The notes: generated from the letters alone by a model not told the origin. A DNA stretch of 61,887 nucleotides from an uncultured Clostridia bacterium (GCA_946531435.1 CAMNAO010000006.1:1-61887), one strand, 5' to 3'. Positions 1 through 8,518 are shown, counted from the stretch's first letter. Made by a program: numbers and translations.

Positions 1-31
1 GCACGGGCGGCTGATAGCCGCCCCTACGGTG
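1..31. repeat. Short palindromic dispersed repeat
   Basis: A GC-rich inverted repeat (GGGCGGCT...AGCCGCCC) followed by CCTACGG. The same pattern, a short palindrome ending in CGCCCCTACGG, recurs at 35696-35724 and, more loosely, at 35740-35772, so this is one member of a dispersed intergenic repeat family. It is cut by the window edge. Confidence 0.5.
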
Positions 32-93
32 TCTTGGGAAATACCTGCGTTTCCGTGTTTCTCCTCATCATCCGGGCTTTGTCTATACGCTCA

Positions 94-121
94 GCACAGG
101 TCAAGCGACCTGTGCTTTCTT
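94..121 (+). terminator. Intrinsic terminator of an off-window gene
   Basis: A perfect 9-bp stem GCACAGGTC/GACCTGTGC with a 4-nt loop is followed by TTTCTT on the plus strand. The U-tract is only on this side, so it should end a plus-strand gene lying left of the window and not ppa, which converges from the right. Confidence 0.6.
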
Positions 122-140
122 GCGTAATGGAATCATCCTG

Positions 141-644
141 TCAGCCGTTCTGCCGGTCCCGATAGGCATGGGTGCACTTCTCCACCACCCCGATTGCCTC
201 CTCCCGGCCCCGGTACTCCCCTACGGAAACCGGGATTCCCTGGAGAACCTTGTAATTGGAGAAGAAGTTGGCGATCTCCTCCAGCACGAAGTGGGGCAGA
301 TCACCCAGCTCCCGGACGTTGTCATAGCGGGGGTCGCAGTCGAGCACGGTGATGAGCTTGTAGTCCAGCTTGCCCCCATCCGTCATGGAGAGGTAACCCA
401 GAATCCTTGCGGGCACCACACAGCCCGGAAAGGTGGGGTCCTTGCAGATCACCAGCACGTCCAGGGGATCGCCGTCCGGAGCCAGGGTGTTCTCCAGAAT
501 GCCGTACTCTGTGGGATAGTTCATGGCGGAATAGAGCACCCGGTCCAGTCGGATGCGGCCCGTCTCTTTATCCAGCTCATACTTATTGCGGGAGTTCAGC
601 GGGATTTCAATGAGGACATCCACCACGTTGGGATCTTGATTCAT
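141..644 (-). CDS. ppa: Inorganic pyrophosphatase (soluble, family I)
   Basis: This 167-aa cytoplasmic enzyme hydrolyses pyrophosphate to two phosphates and pulls biosynthetic reactions forward, including the phosphoribosyl transfer by the nearby xpt product. The family I signature DGDPLDVLV lies near residues 57-65, with the conserved EIP near 13 and EYG near 46. The ATG at 644 is preferred to upstream frame because a GGAG ribosome site lies just before it and the family begins here. It starts 17 bp after the stop of the GH13 gene, so the two are probably co-transcribed. Length and motifs are normal for the family. Confidence 0.95.
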   Translation of the reverse strand: MNQDPNVVDVLIEIPLNSRNKYELDKETGRIRLDRVLYSAMNYPTEYGILENTLAPDGDPLDVLVICKDPTFPGCVVPARILGYLSMTDGGKLDYKLITVLDCDPRYDNVRELGDLPHFVLEEIANFFSNYKVLQGIPVSVGEYRGREEAIGVVEKCTHAYRDRQNG

Positions 645-661
645 AGTTATCTCCGTTTCTT

Positions 662-2197
662 TTATTTCAATACCGCAAAGGACTGAGGGGCCAAGGTAAT
701 GCCGCCCCGCTCCGCCGAAACGCCGCCCAGCACAAAGAGGGGGCTCCTCCCTTCCGGGTCCACCGGGGCGGTAAGGGCTTCCAAAGAAGGATTGACCGCC
801 AGGTAAAGCGATCCCCGGCGATAGACGAAGGGGCTTCCCTTCTCCGTACAAAGGGCCTCAAAAGGCCCCTCCGCCCGGAGATCCTCCTCCCTGTGCCGCA
901 GCGCGAGAAGGGCGCGGACCGTTTCCAGAAGGGAATCCGGATCCCCCTCCTCTGCCGCAACAGTGGGGGCATCGGAGGCCGGGTCCACCGGCAGATACAG
1001 CTGATCGGAGGGCGCCTCGGAAAAGCCGAGATTTTTCCCCGGTTTCCACTGCATGGGGGTTCGGCTGCCGGTGCGGGTGTAGCCGCCCTCCTTGGTAGGA
1101 AGCTCCAGATAGCGCATGCCGATCTCGTCCCCGTAATAGAGGAAGGGCACCCCCGGCATGGTGAAGAGGAAGGCGTAGCAGAGCTTCAGCTCCCGCTCCG
1201 TCAAGGTCCGCCGGGGCCGCGGCGTATCGTGGTTGCAGGTGAGAAGGGAGATATAGCCCAGCCCCCTGGTATCCTCATACCAATCCCGGTAGATATCCAA
1301 AAAGCGGTTGATGTCCCGGTCGGCCGCCGCCCGGAAGTAGCTGTTGTCCACGGGCTGGTCATAGTCCCGCATCAGGGTGGAGTAGCCGTTGCCCCAGTTA
1401 TTGAGATAGAAATCCATATCAAAGCCCGCCCGAAGGGCCAGCTTGGGAGCGCCCCATTCAGAGACCAGAACCGCTTCGGGATAGTCGGCATCCAGCATGG
1501 CCCGTACATCCCGCCAAACAGAGGAGGTAAAGGATTTCCGTTCATCGTCGTTCTTCACCAGGGAATCCGCCATATCCACCCGGAAGCCGTCGCAGCCCCG
1601 GTCCAGCCAGAAGCGCATGACGTCCTTCATGGCCTCCCGGGTCCGAAGCGCGGCGGGAGAATCATGGGCCATCTGCCAGGGCGCCTCCACCCTGCCGAAG
1701 CCGTAATTCAGCGCGGGCTGGCACTTAAAGAAGTTTACAATATATACGGAGGCCCGCTCCGCCTCCCCGGCCACAAAGTTGAGTCCTCGCCCGCCGGAGA
1801 TCCAGCTGTCGGTCCAGATATAGCGGTCGGAAAAAGCGTTCTTTTCCTCCTTCTGACTCTCCCGAAACCAGGGATGCTCCTCGCTGGTGTGACCCGGCAC
1901 CAGATCCAGGAGAATGCGCATTCCTCTGTGGTGGGCTTCACGGAAAAGGCGCTCCAGATCCTCGTTGGTACCATAGCGGGGCGCCACCTTCTTGTAATCC
2001 CGCACATCGTAGCCCGCGTCCTTAAAGGGGGAATCGAAGCAGGGATTCAGCCAGATGGCGTTGCAGCCCAGGGATTTCACATAGTCCAGCTTTTGAATGA
2101 CGCCGGGAATATCCCCGATGCCGTCGCCATTGGAGTCATAGAAGGATTGCGGATAGATCTCATAGAACACCGCGTCCTTGAGCCAGCTTGCCGCCAT
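662..2197 (-). CDS. GH13 alpha-glucosidase / oligo-1,6-glucosidase-like enzyme
   Basis: A 511-aa (alpha/beta)8-barrel glycoside hydrolase of the alpha-amylase family, without a signal peptide and therefore probably acting on imported oligosaccharides. The catalytic nucleophile is D208 in GFRVDMAD, the acid/base is E247 in VLVSEWGA, and the transition-state stabiliser is D324 in CNHD. Region I reads DLVPGHTS where most members have DLVxNHTS, so the usual Asn is Gly102. Start chosen at ATG 2197 after AGGAGGG; fifteen in-frame residues upstream lack such a site. The exact substrate (isomaltose, maltose, sucrose or trehalose) cannot be fixed from sequence. It is followed closely by ppa. Confidence 0.88.
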   Translation of the reverse strand: MAASWLKDAVFYEIYPQSFYDSNGDGIGDIPGVIQKLDYVKSLGCNAIWLNPCFDSPFKDAGYDVRDYKKVAPRYGTNEDLERLFREAHHRGMRILLDLVPGHTSEEHPWFRESQKEEKNAFSDRYIWTDSWISGGRGLNFVAGEAERASVYIVNFFKCQPALNYGFGRVEAPWQMAHDSPAALRTREAMKDVMRFWLDRGCDGFRVDMADSLVKNDDERKSFTSSVWRDVRAMLDADYPEAVLVSEWGAPKLALRAGFDMDFYLNNWGNGYSTLMRDYDQPVDNSYFRAAADRDINRFLDIYRDWYEDTRGLGYISLLTCNHDTPRPRRTLTERELKLCYAFLFTMPGVPFLYYGDEIGMRYLELPTKEGGYTRTGSRTPMQWKPGKNLGFSEAPSDQLYLPVDPASDAPTVAAEEGDPDSLLETVRALLALRHREEDLRAEGPFEALCTEKGSPFVYRRGSLYLAVNPSLEALTAPVDPEGRSPLFVLGGVSAERGGITLAPQSFAVLK

Positions 2198-2267
2198 AGG
2201 GAGTCCCTCCTTTTGTTTTTCCTTTTGATCGCTTTTTATCATATCACGGGGGCGGGGATCTGTAAAG

Positions 2268-2304
2268 GAAAAGAGCCCGGCCCCACATGTGCGGGGCCGG
2301 GCTC
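2268..2304 (-). terminator. Intrinsic terminator after the ABC transporter operon
   Basis: A perfect 12-bp stem GAGCCCGGCCCC/GGGGCCGGGCTC (2273-2304) is followed on the minus strand by TTTTCCTTT. It lies just after the stop of the last permease gene and before the GH13 gene, so GH13-ppa would need read-through or a promoter of its own. Confidence 0.85.
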
Positions 2305-2317
2305 GCTTTGGATCACA

Positions 2318-3307
2318 TTACCGTTCCTCTCGGAAATAGGAGAGGCCCAGACTCTGGGGCGGAAGATTCTCCCGCTTATTGCGCATGCTGGTGACCACCA
2401 GGACCACCAGGGTGACGATATAGGGGATCATCTTATAAAGCTCCTTGGTGGCAAGGTTCATGCCGGAGGGAATATACATGTGGAGAATGTAGAGGCCGCC
2501 GAAGAGGAAGGAGGCCAGCACACCCACATTGGGCCGCCAGATGGTGAAGATGACGAGGGCGATGGCAAGCCAGCCCCGATCGCCGAAGCCGTCGTTGGAC
2601 CAGACGCCGCTGGCATAGTCCATCACATAGTAGATGCCGCCGAGGCCGGCGATCATGCTGCCGATGCAGGTAGCCCAATACTTATAGCGGCCCACGCTGA
2701 TGCCCGCAGCGTCCGCTGTAGCGGGGTTCTCCCCCACCGCCCGAAGGTGAAGGCCGATCCGGGTCCTTTTCAGCACATACGCCACCAAAAGGGAGATGAT
2801 CACCGCCGCGTAGGCCAGGAAGCTATAGGAAAGGAAGACCTGGCCGAACCACCCCAGCTTGGAGGCAAAGGGCAGGGAGCGCTTGAAGCAGGCGCTGGTG
2901 GCGGAGAGGGCGATGGAAGGCACATCGGAGCCCGCCAGCTTGATGAGGGCGCCGCCGAAGAAATTGCCGAAGCCCACGCCGAAGGTGGTGAGGGCCAGGC
3001 CGGTCACGTTCTGGTTGGCGCGCAGGGAAACCGTCAGCACGCTGTAGATAAGCCCCATGCAGAGAGAGCCGAAGAGGCAGCTGAGGAGTGGGATCAGCAC
3101 AGCCAGGACGGGATTCAGCGCCCCCTTGGCGGACTGCTCATAGAAGAAAGCACCGATGACGCCGCTCATGGCACCCACATACATGACGCCGGGGATGCCC
3201 AGGTTCAGGTTACCGGATTTCTCGGTCAAGGTCTCACCGGTGGAGCCGTAGAGCAGCGGGATCCCCTGTTGGACGGCACGGGTGATGAAGAAGGTAAGAT
3301 CAAACAT
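2318..3307 (-). CDS. Nucleoside-type ABC transporter permease (NupQ/YufQ family)
   Basis: A 329-aa inner-membrane protein with about eight to ten hydrophobic segments, matching the second permease of BMP-dependent importers (COG1079). Recognisable family stretches are the N-terminal GIPLLYGSTGE and EKSGNLNLGIPG and the mid-protein RAVGENPATADAAGI, the loop thought to couple to the ATPase. It starts 3 bp after the stop of the other permease gene and is the last gene of the transporter operon. Known members import nucleosides, and the riboswitch upstream of the operon fits purine ribosides. Confidence 0.9.
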   Translation of the reverse strand: MFDLTFFITRAVQQGIPLLYGSTGETLTEKSGNLNLGIPGVMYVGAMSGVIGAFFYEQSAKGALNPVLAVLIPLLSCLFGSLCMGLIYSVLTVSLRANQNVTGLALTTFGVGFGNFFGGALIKLAGSDVPSIALSATSACFKRSLPFASKLGWFGQVFLSYSFLAYAAVIISLLVAYVLKRTRIGLHLRAVGENPATADAAGISVGRYKYWATCIGSMIAGLGGIYYVMDYASGVWSNDGFGDRGWLAIALVIFTIWRPNVGVLASFLFGGLYILHMYIPSGMNLATKELYKMIPYIVTLVVLVVTSMRNKRENLPPQSLGLSYFREER

Positions 3308-3310
3308 CGC

Positions 3311-4417
3311 TCACGCCTCCTTCTCCGCCTTGCGGAAGTTGATTTTATAGGTAATGAAGAACTCACTGCCGATGATAAAGAACAGGATGATGCCCGTCAG
3401 AATATCGGAAAAGGAGTCGTTGATCTGGGCAAAGCTGGAGGAAAGCTCCCCCGCGCCCCGCTGCAGGAACACGATGAGGAAGGTGGTCAGCACCATCATC
3501 ACCGGGTTGAATTTGGCCAGCCAGGAGACCATGACGGCGGTAAAGCCGCGGCCGCCGGCAATGGTGGTGGACACGGTGTGGCTGGTGCTGCCCACCAGCA
3601 GAAGGCCCGCAAGACCGCAGAGGCCGCCGGAGAGCAGCATGGTGCGGATCACCACACGCTCCACCTTGATGCCCACATAGCGGGCCGTGCGCTCACTCTC
3701 GCCCACCACGGTGAGCTCATAGCCATGCTTGGAGTAGCGCAGATAGATATAGACGCCCACGGTGAGCAGCGCTACGACCACGATGTTCAGAAGGTACTTC
3801 TGTCCGCCGGGGCTGTTCCAGCCGGGCATCCAGCCGCTGTGGGTATTGGGGTTGATGATGCCCACGATGCCGGAGCCCTTCTTATCCCAGACGTTGCAGT
3901 AATAGGCCACGAGCTGGGTGGCCACATAGTTCATCATCAGGGTGAACAGGGTCTCATTGGTATTCCACTTGGCCTTGAACACCGCGGGAATCGCGCCCCA
4001 GATGGCGCCGGCGGCGATGCTGGCCACCACCATGGTGAGGATCAGAAGTCCGTTCGGAACCTTATCCCCGAAGACGATCATACAGGCCGCGGTGGCAAGG
4101 CCGCCCATCAGGATCTGGCCTTCGCCGCCCACATTCCAGAAGCGCATCATGAAGGCGGGCGTCACCGCCAGCGCGACGCAGAGCAGGATCGACATCTCCT
4201 GGAGCAGCACCCAGAATTTGCGGGCGGTGCCGAAGGAGCCACGGATAATCGCCGCGAAAACGCCCAGGGGGTTGACGCCGGTAAAGACCGTGGTTACAAG
4301 GGCGCAGAGCAGCAGGGCAACGGCAAGAGCGATGCCGCGAATGAGCCACGCCCGATACCAGGGCAGCTGCCCGCGCTTGGAAATATGGAACAGAGGGGTA
4401 TGGGTCCTGGTATTCAT
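3311..4417 (-). CDS. Nucleoside-type ABC transporter permease (NupP/YufP family)
   Basis: A 368-aa polytopic membrane protein of the COG4603 family, the partner of the permease downstream. The N-terminus is cytoplasmic and basic, followed by a strong membrane segment (residues about 28-50), then NVGGEGQILMGG near residue 95 and VGESERTARYVGI near 235, the coupling-loop region. Its ATG overlaps the stop of the ATPase gene by 4 bp, which indicates translational coupling. The three cytoplasmic-membrane components thus form one tightly packed unit. Confidence 0.9.
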   Translation of the reverse strand: MNTRTHTPLFHISKRGQLPWYRAWLIRGIALAVALLLCALVTTVFTGVNPLGVFAAIIRGSFGTARKFWVLLQEMSILLCVALAVTPAFMMRFWNVGGEGQILMGGLATAACMIVFGDKVPNGLLILTMVVASIAAGAIWGAIPAVFKAKWNTNETLFTLMMNYVATQLVAYYCNVWDKKGSGIVGIINPNTHSGWMPGWNSPGGQKYLLNIVVVALLTVGVYIYLRYSKHGYELTVVGESERTARYVGIKVERVVIRTMLLSGGLCGLAGLLLVGSTSHTVSTTIAGGRGFTAVMVSWLAKFNPVMMVLTTFLIVFLQRGAGELSSSFAQINDSFSDILTGIILFFIIGSEFFITYKINFRKAEKEA

Positions 4418-5937
4418 CCGCGTCCACCTCCCAGTTTTGTCATCATAAGACCAACCTCCCGTTTGGAGGTCCTGCGTCCGTCCACAATGCCGCTGACCTT
4501 GCCGCCGCAGAGCACCAGGATCCGGTCGGAAAGCTCCAGCAGCACGTCCAGATCCTCGCCCACATAGATCACCGCAACACCCGCGGCCTTCTGCTTGTTG
4601 ATGAGGTCATAGATCGTGTAGGAGGAGTTGATATCCAATCCGCGGACGGCGTAAGCCGTCAAAAGGACCGTAGGCGCGGCGGCAATCTCCCGCCCCACCA
4701 GGACCTTCTGCACATTGCCGCCGGAGAGGCGGCGCACCGGGGTGGCGATGCCGGGGGTCACAACCTCCAGATCGGAGACCACCCGCTCCGCCAGGTCGTG
4801 GGGAGACTTGCGATCAGTAAAGAAGCCCTTCCGGCGGCGGAAGGAGCGCAGCATCATGTTGTCTGCCAGGTCCATGTTGCCCACAAGGCCCATGCCCAGA
4901 CGGTCCTCCGGTACGAAGGAGAGGGAGACGCCCATGGCGGCAATGCTCAGGGGGTCCTTTCCGATGAGCTCCTCCGGCGTGCCGTCCTCCTCCAGATAGG
5001 AGATGCTGCCCTTCTCCACGGGCTGCAGACCGGCGATGGCCTCCAAAAGCTCCTTCTGGCCGCTGCCGGAAATGCCGGCCACGCCCAGGATCTCTCCCGA
5101 GTTGGCGGTAAAGGAGACGTCATCCAGCTTCAGGATTCCGTCCACGGAGCGGACGGTAAGCCCTTCCACCCGGATCCGGGGTTTGGGGTCTTTCGGCTCG
5201 GGCCGCTCGATATTCAGCACCACAGGGTGGCCCACCATCATGTTGGTCATCTCCTGGGCGTCAGTATCCTTCGTCAGCATATCGCCCACGAACTGGCCGT
5301 GACGCAGCACGGCCACCCGGTCGGAAAGCTCCTCCACCTCATGCATCTTATGGGTGATGATGACAATGGCCTTGCCGTCATCCCGCATGTTCCTCAGCAC
5401 GGCAAAGAGCTTGTCCGTCTCCTGGGGTGTCAGCACCGCGGTGGGCTCATCCAGGATCAGAATATCCGCCCCGCGATACAGGACCTTGACGATCTCCACC
5501 GTCTGCTTCTGGCTGACAGACATATCATAGATCTTCTGGTCCGGATCCACCTCAAAGCCATAGGCGTCGCAAATGGCCCGGATCTTTTCCTTAGCCGCTT
5601 TGAGATCCAGCTTTCCCTCCAGGCCCAAGATGATGTTCTCCGCCGCGGAGAGCACATCCACCAGCTTGAAATGCTGATGGATCATACCGATCCCCAGGTC
5701 GAAAGCGTCCTTGGGAGAGCGGATCACCACCTCCCGGTCATCCACCAGGATCTTTCCCTCGTCAGGGAAATAGATTCCGGCCAGCATGTTCATGAGGGTG
5801 GTCTTTCCGCTTCCGTTCTCCCCCAGAAGGGCAAGGATCTCTCCCTTATAAATATCCAGCCAGACGCCGTCGTTGGCCTTCACGGAGCCAAAGGATTTGG
5901 TAATATCGCGCATTTTGACTGCGGCGACCTTCTCCAT
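4414..5937 (-). CDS. ABC transporter ATP-binding protein, two nucleotide-binding domains (NupO/YufO family)
   Basis: This 507-aa protein powers the importer. Domain 1 has a full Walker A GENGSGKTT, signature VSQKQT and Walker B ILILDEPTAVL. Domain 2 has the altered P-loop GISGSGQKE, signature LSGGN and TVLLTAYAVRGLD in place of a Walker B with catalytic Glu, so only domain 1 looks fully competent. Such asymmetry is common in this family. ATG 5937 is chosen over a GTG three codons upstream because the AAGGGG site is 10 nt from the ATG but touches the GTG. It lies between the BMP gene and the permeases. Confidence 0.92.
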   Translation of the reverse strand: MEKVAAVKMRDITKSFGSVKANDGVWLDIYKGEILALLGENGSGKTTLMNMLAGIYFPDEGKILVDDREVVIRSPKDAFDLGIGMIHQHFKLVDVLSAAENIILGLEGKLDLKAAKEKIRAICDAYGFEVDPDQKIYDMSVSQKQTVEIVKVLYRGADILILDEPTAVLTPQETDKLFAVLRNMRDDGKAIVIITHKMHEVEELSDRVAVLRHGQFVGDMLTKDTDAQEMTNMMVGHPVVLNIERPEPKDPKPRIRVEGLTVRSVDGILKLDDVSFTANSGEILGVAGISGSGQKELLEAIAGLQPVEKGSISYLEEDGTPEELIGKDPLSIAAMGVSLSFVPEDRLGMGLVGNMDLADNMMLRSFRRRKGFFTDRKSPHDLAERVVSDLEVVTPGIATPVRRLSGGNVQKVLVGREIAAAPTVLLTAYAVRGLDINSSYTIYDLINKQKAAGVAVIYVGEDLDVLLELSDRILVLCGGKVSGIVDGRRTSKREVGLMMTKLGGGRG

Positions 5938-6010
5938 CGTTATCACGCCCCTTACATTTTACTGCACTTTATACTATAACACGACAGTCCGGCCTCAGAC
6001 AAGGCCGGAG

Positions 6011-6051
6011 AAAAGAAAAAACCGGGCGGACTGAATACACAGCCCGCCCGG
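6011..6051 (-). terminator. Intrinsic terminator between BMP gene and ATPase gene
   Basis: An 8-bp stem CCGGGCGG/CCGCCCGG (6022-6051) is followed on the minus strand by a run of Ts broken by one C. Partial termination here would give more binding protein than membrane components, the usual ratio for such importers. Confidence 0.75.
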
Positions 6052-6108
6052 AATCATTGCAGAGCTATCCCAGCTCTCTTCGAACAGCCCAGGGGGTCAG
6101 AGCGAGGC

Positions 6109-7407
6109 TCAGGCGTCGATGTTGGTGATGCCGTCGATGTCGATATCGAAGGAAGGAGCGGAACGGAAGAAGGACTCCACGAAAGCGCCATCCTTGATGG
6201 ACTCGGTCTCACCGGTGAAATCGCCCCAGTCGTTGATGTCGGCGAGGTAGGTCTCCAGGGTCTCGCCGTTCACGGTGAAGGTGGCGGTATCGAAGACCTT
6301 CAGGCTGCCGTCATTGAGCATAGCCTTGACCTCGTCCAGCTTCTCCTGGGTGCCGGCGGCCACGGTGTTGGGGTTGAGATCGGTAAGAGCAACGGAGCCG
6401 GTGGCAAGGGTGCCGGTCCAGTCGGCGTTGATCTTCTGCTTCTTGGCGGTGCGGCCGATCATGACCTGCATATAGGGGACCCAGTCGATGCGGCTGGACA
6501 CCAGGAAGGTGTTGGGGCAGGCGTCGATGGTGCTGCCGTTGTAGGAGACGTCGGGGACACCGGCCTCTTCGCAGGCGGTGGGGGCGCCCATGGAGTCAGC
6601 GTGCTGGCTGATGAGAACGCAGCCGCGGTTGATGAGCTTGTTGGCGCCTTCCTTCTCCAGGGCCTCGTCGTACCAGGAGTTGGTGAAGGTGACTTCCATG
6701 GTGGCGCTGGGGCAGATGTAGCGGGCGCCCAGGAAGAAGCTGGTGTAGCCGGACTTGACCTCGGCATAGGGATAAGCGCCCACGTAGCCGATCTTGGCCT
6801 CGTCAGCAGTGATCTTGCCGCTGTCGATCATCTCGTTCAGCTTCATGCCGGCGACGATACCGGCCAGGAAACGGCCCTCGTAGATCTCGGCAAAGGCGTT
6901 GTGATAGTTCTCCAGGCCCTCGGTATGAGCCTTGGTGCCGGTGGCGTGGCAGAACTCCACCTCAGGGAACTCACGGGCGGCCTGAATCATGAAATCCTCA
7001 TGGCCGAAGGAGTCGGCGAAGATGATGTTGCAGCCGTCATCCACGAGCTCGGCAGCGGTGTCATAGCACTCCTGGCCCTCGGGAATGTTGGTCTTCAGAA
7101 CATAGGGGACGCCGAAGCTGTTGCAGGCCTCGACGGCGGCGTTCAGGAAGTTCTTGTCGTAGGTGGAGTTCTCGTCATGCAGGAAGATGAAGCCAACTTT
7201 GAAATCCTTGACCTCGTCAGCAGTGACAGAGCTCACATCAAAGGGGGTGGAGTCGTTGTCGAAGACGACCTTGGCATCACGATCCTCTCCCTCGGGAGCG
7301 GTCTCCTCCTTCTTGCCGCAGGAAGCCAGCGCCAGCATGGCGGCCACGGAAGCGGTACCCAGGCCAAAAACCTTCATAAAGTCTCTGCGCGTCAGAGTGT
7401 TTTTCAT
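6109..7407 (-). CDS. BMP-family nucleoside-binding lipoprotein
   Basis: The 432-aa extracytoplasmic ligand-binding component of the importer (Med/PnrA-like). The N-terminus carries both a twin-arginine-like motif TRRDFMK and a lipobox LASC, so it is probably lipid-anchored and may travel by Tat. An acidic linker follows, then the two-lobed domain starting near VKDFKVGFIFLHDENSTYDKNF. Family members bind purine nucleosides. It is the first gene of the operon and lies under the riboswitch at 7535-7598. Tat use is inference from the RR motif; RR also occurs in some Sec lipoproteins of this family. Confidence 0.93.
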   Translation of the reverse strand: MKNTLTRRDFMKVFGLGTASVAAMLALASCGKKEETAPEGEDRDAKVVFDNDSTPFDVSSVTADEVKDFKVGFIFLHDENSTYDKNFLNAAVEACNSFGVPYVLKTNIPEGQECYDTAAELVDDGCNIIFADSFGHEDFMIQAAREFPEVEFCHATGTKAHTEGLENYHNAFAEIYEGRFLAGIVAGMKLNEMIDSGKITADEAKIGYVGAYPYAEVKSGYTSFFLGARYICPSATMEVTFTNSWYDEALEKEGANKLINRGCVLISQHADSMGAPTACEEAGVPDVSYNGSTIDACPNTFLVSSRIDWVPYMQVMIGRTAKKQKINADWTGTLATGSVALTDLNPNTVAAGTQEKLDEVKAMLNDGSLKVFDTATFTVNGETLETYLADINDWGDFTGETESIKDGAFVESFFRSAPSFDIDIDGITNIDA

Positions 7408-7472
7408 TTTTTGCTCCTTTCACTAAGCAAACAAACATTTATTTCTACGCCTTGTTGCGTAAAAAGCGAATC

Positions 7473-7497
7473 AAAAAGGCAGACCGGCAGGTCTGCC
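7473..7497 (-). terminator. Riboswitch expression-platform terminator
   Basis: An 8-bp stem GGCAGACC/GGTCTGCC (7478-7497) with a 4-nt loop is followed on the minus strand by TTTTT. It stands between the purine aptamer and the BMP start codon, as expected for ligand-controlled transcription termination (an OFF switch). Confidence 0.85.
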
Positions 7498-7534
7498 AAA
7501 AAAGCTCCGCCCGTCCCCAAAGGGGTCGATTCTA

Positions 7535-7598
7535 CCAATAGTCGTGACTGCGGCGTCACGGTAGAAACGTCCGGGCCATCCATCCGAACTTATATTGG
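7535..7598 (-). ncRNA. Purine (guanine-type) riboswitch aptamer, atypical loops
   Basis: Read on the minus strand, the element has P1 CCAAT/ATTGG, a J1/2 with ATATAA, P2 GTTCGG/CCGGAC, the invariant J2/3 GTTTCTACC, P3 GTGAC/GTCAC, and J3/1 GACTAT. The C in GACTAT is the specificity base found in guanine-class aptamers; adenine sensors have T. Loops are unusual: L2 is ATGGATGGC, about two bases longer than the usual GATATGG type, and L3 is GCCGCA, not CCGTAAA. The GG and CC pairs used for loop-loop contact remain. A terminator and the BMP gene follow. Confidence 0.85.
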
Positions 7599-7617
7599 CA
7601 ACATTGGATTCCGATTC

Positions 7618-7647
7618 ATCTTACACCGGAAACGCGAATTTTGTCAA
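7618..7647 (-). promoter_or_regulatory. Sigma-A-type promoter of the BMP transporter operon
   Basis: On the minus strand, TTGACA (7642-7647) and TAAGAT (7618-7623) are separated by 18 bp, about 20 bp upstream of the riboswitch aptamer. The transcript would start just before P1. Confidence 0.75.
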
Positions 7648-7743
7648 CGAATAATTGCACCATCAACGCATTTTTGACGATATCATAGCTTTTTTGTGAG
7701 TTATCGTTCCGGATTTGTGCAATTTATAATTTCCTGCGGTCAA

Positions 7744-8316
7744 TCAGCAGAAGGTGACGCCGGAGACGGGGTCCATAGCGGCGACCCTGGCCAGGGACTC
7801 CACCCGAATGCCGCGGTCGCGGATCAGCTTTCCGCCGGGCTGATAAGCCTTTTCAATGGCAATGCCCGCGCCGACCACCGTGGCGCCCGCCTGGCCGCAG
7901 AGCTCAATGAGGCCGCCCAGAGCCGCGCCGTTGGCAAGAAAATCATCCACGATCAGCACCCGGTCCGTGGGCAGAAGGTAATTTCTGGAAACGATCACGT
8001 GGGAGACGTTTCCGTGGGTATAGGAAACCACGTCCACGCTGTACACGTCCCCGGCGATGTTTCTGGTTTTGCTCTTCTTGGCAAAAACCAGGGGGCAGCC
8101 GAAGGCCTGGGCCGTGAAGCAGGCAATGCCGATGCCAGAGGCCTCAATGGTCAGGATCTTGTTCACGCCGCAGTCATTATAGAGGCGGAGAAACTCCTTC
8201 CCCATCTCCTCCAGAAGGATTACGTCCATCTGATGGTTCAGAAACCCGTCAACCTTCAGTACATCGCCCTCCATAACAAGGCCATCACGCAGAATACGGT
8301 CTTCCAGCAGCTTCAT
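7744..8316 (-). CDS. xpt: Xanthine phosphoribosyltransferase
   Basis: The 190-aa cytoplasmic enzyme converts xanthine and PRPP to XMP and pyrophosphate in purine salvage. The PRPP-binding motif is VLIVDDFLANGAA (near residues 118-130). The N-terminal MKLLEDRILRDG and the GIGIACFTAQAF and FAKKSKTRN segments match Xpt. ATG 8316 follows GGGAGGG; eleven upstream in-frame residues have no ribosome site. It lies upstream of and parallel to the nucleoside importer, which would supply its pathway. No riboswitch is seen before xpt itself. Confidence 0.93.
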   Translation of the reverse strand: MKLLEDRILRDGLVMEGDVLKVDGFLNHQMDVILLEEMGKEFLRLYNDCGVNKILTIEASGIGIACFTAQAFGCPLVFAKKSKTRNIAGDVYSVDVVSYTHGNVSHVIVSRNYLLPTDRVLIVDDFLANGAALGGLIELCGQAGATVVGAGIAIEKAYQPGGKLIRDRGIRVESLARVAAMDPVSGVTFC

Positions 8317-8366
8317 ATCGGTTCCCTCCCCAAAAACGCGCCCGTGCACCCGGACGGTATACGGTA

Positions 8367-8395
8367 AGGTTACAGGAAAGCCCGACTGTTTTCAA
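8367..8395 (-). promoter_or_regulatory. Promoter of xpt
   Basis: On the minus strand, TTGAAA (8390-8395), a 17-bp spacer and TAACCT (8367-8372). The untranslated leader would be about 45 nt, too short for an aptamer. Confidence 0.5.
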
Positions 8396-8503
8396 CACTT
8401 TATTTGAACAATTTATGAAGTTTTACGATCCAGCCGGTTGGTAAAAATGCTGTCGACGCAAAAAAGCCCCGCATCCCCGATGAACAGCGCCCCATTTGTC
8501 AGA

Positions 8504-8518
8504 CAGTATGGTATACTG
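8504..8518. other. Inverted repeat, possible operator
   Basis: A perfect CAGTAT-3-ATACTG palindrome in the 190-bp gap between the xpt promoter and the end of the oxidoreductase gene. No U-tract follows on either strand. Function is unknown. Confidence 0.3.

Noticed and set aside
893..4567. A very long plus-strand open frame (over 1200 codons)
   Set aside because: It lies antisense to the GH13 and permease genes. Its protein is His/Gly/Arg/Pro-rich with no family features, the expected result of antisense reading in GC-rich coding DNA.
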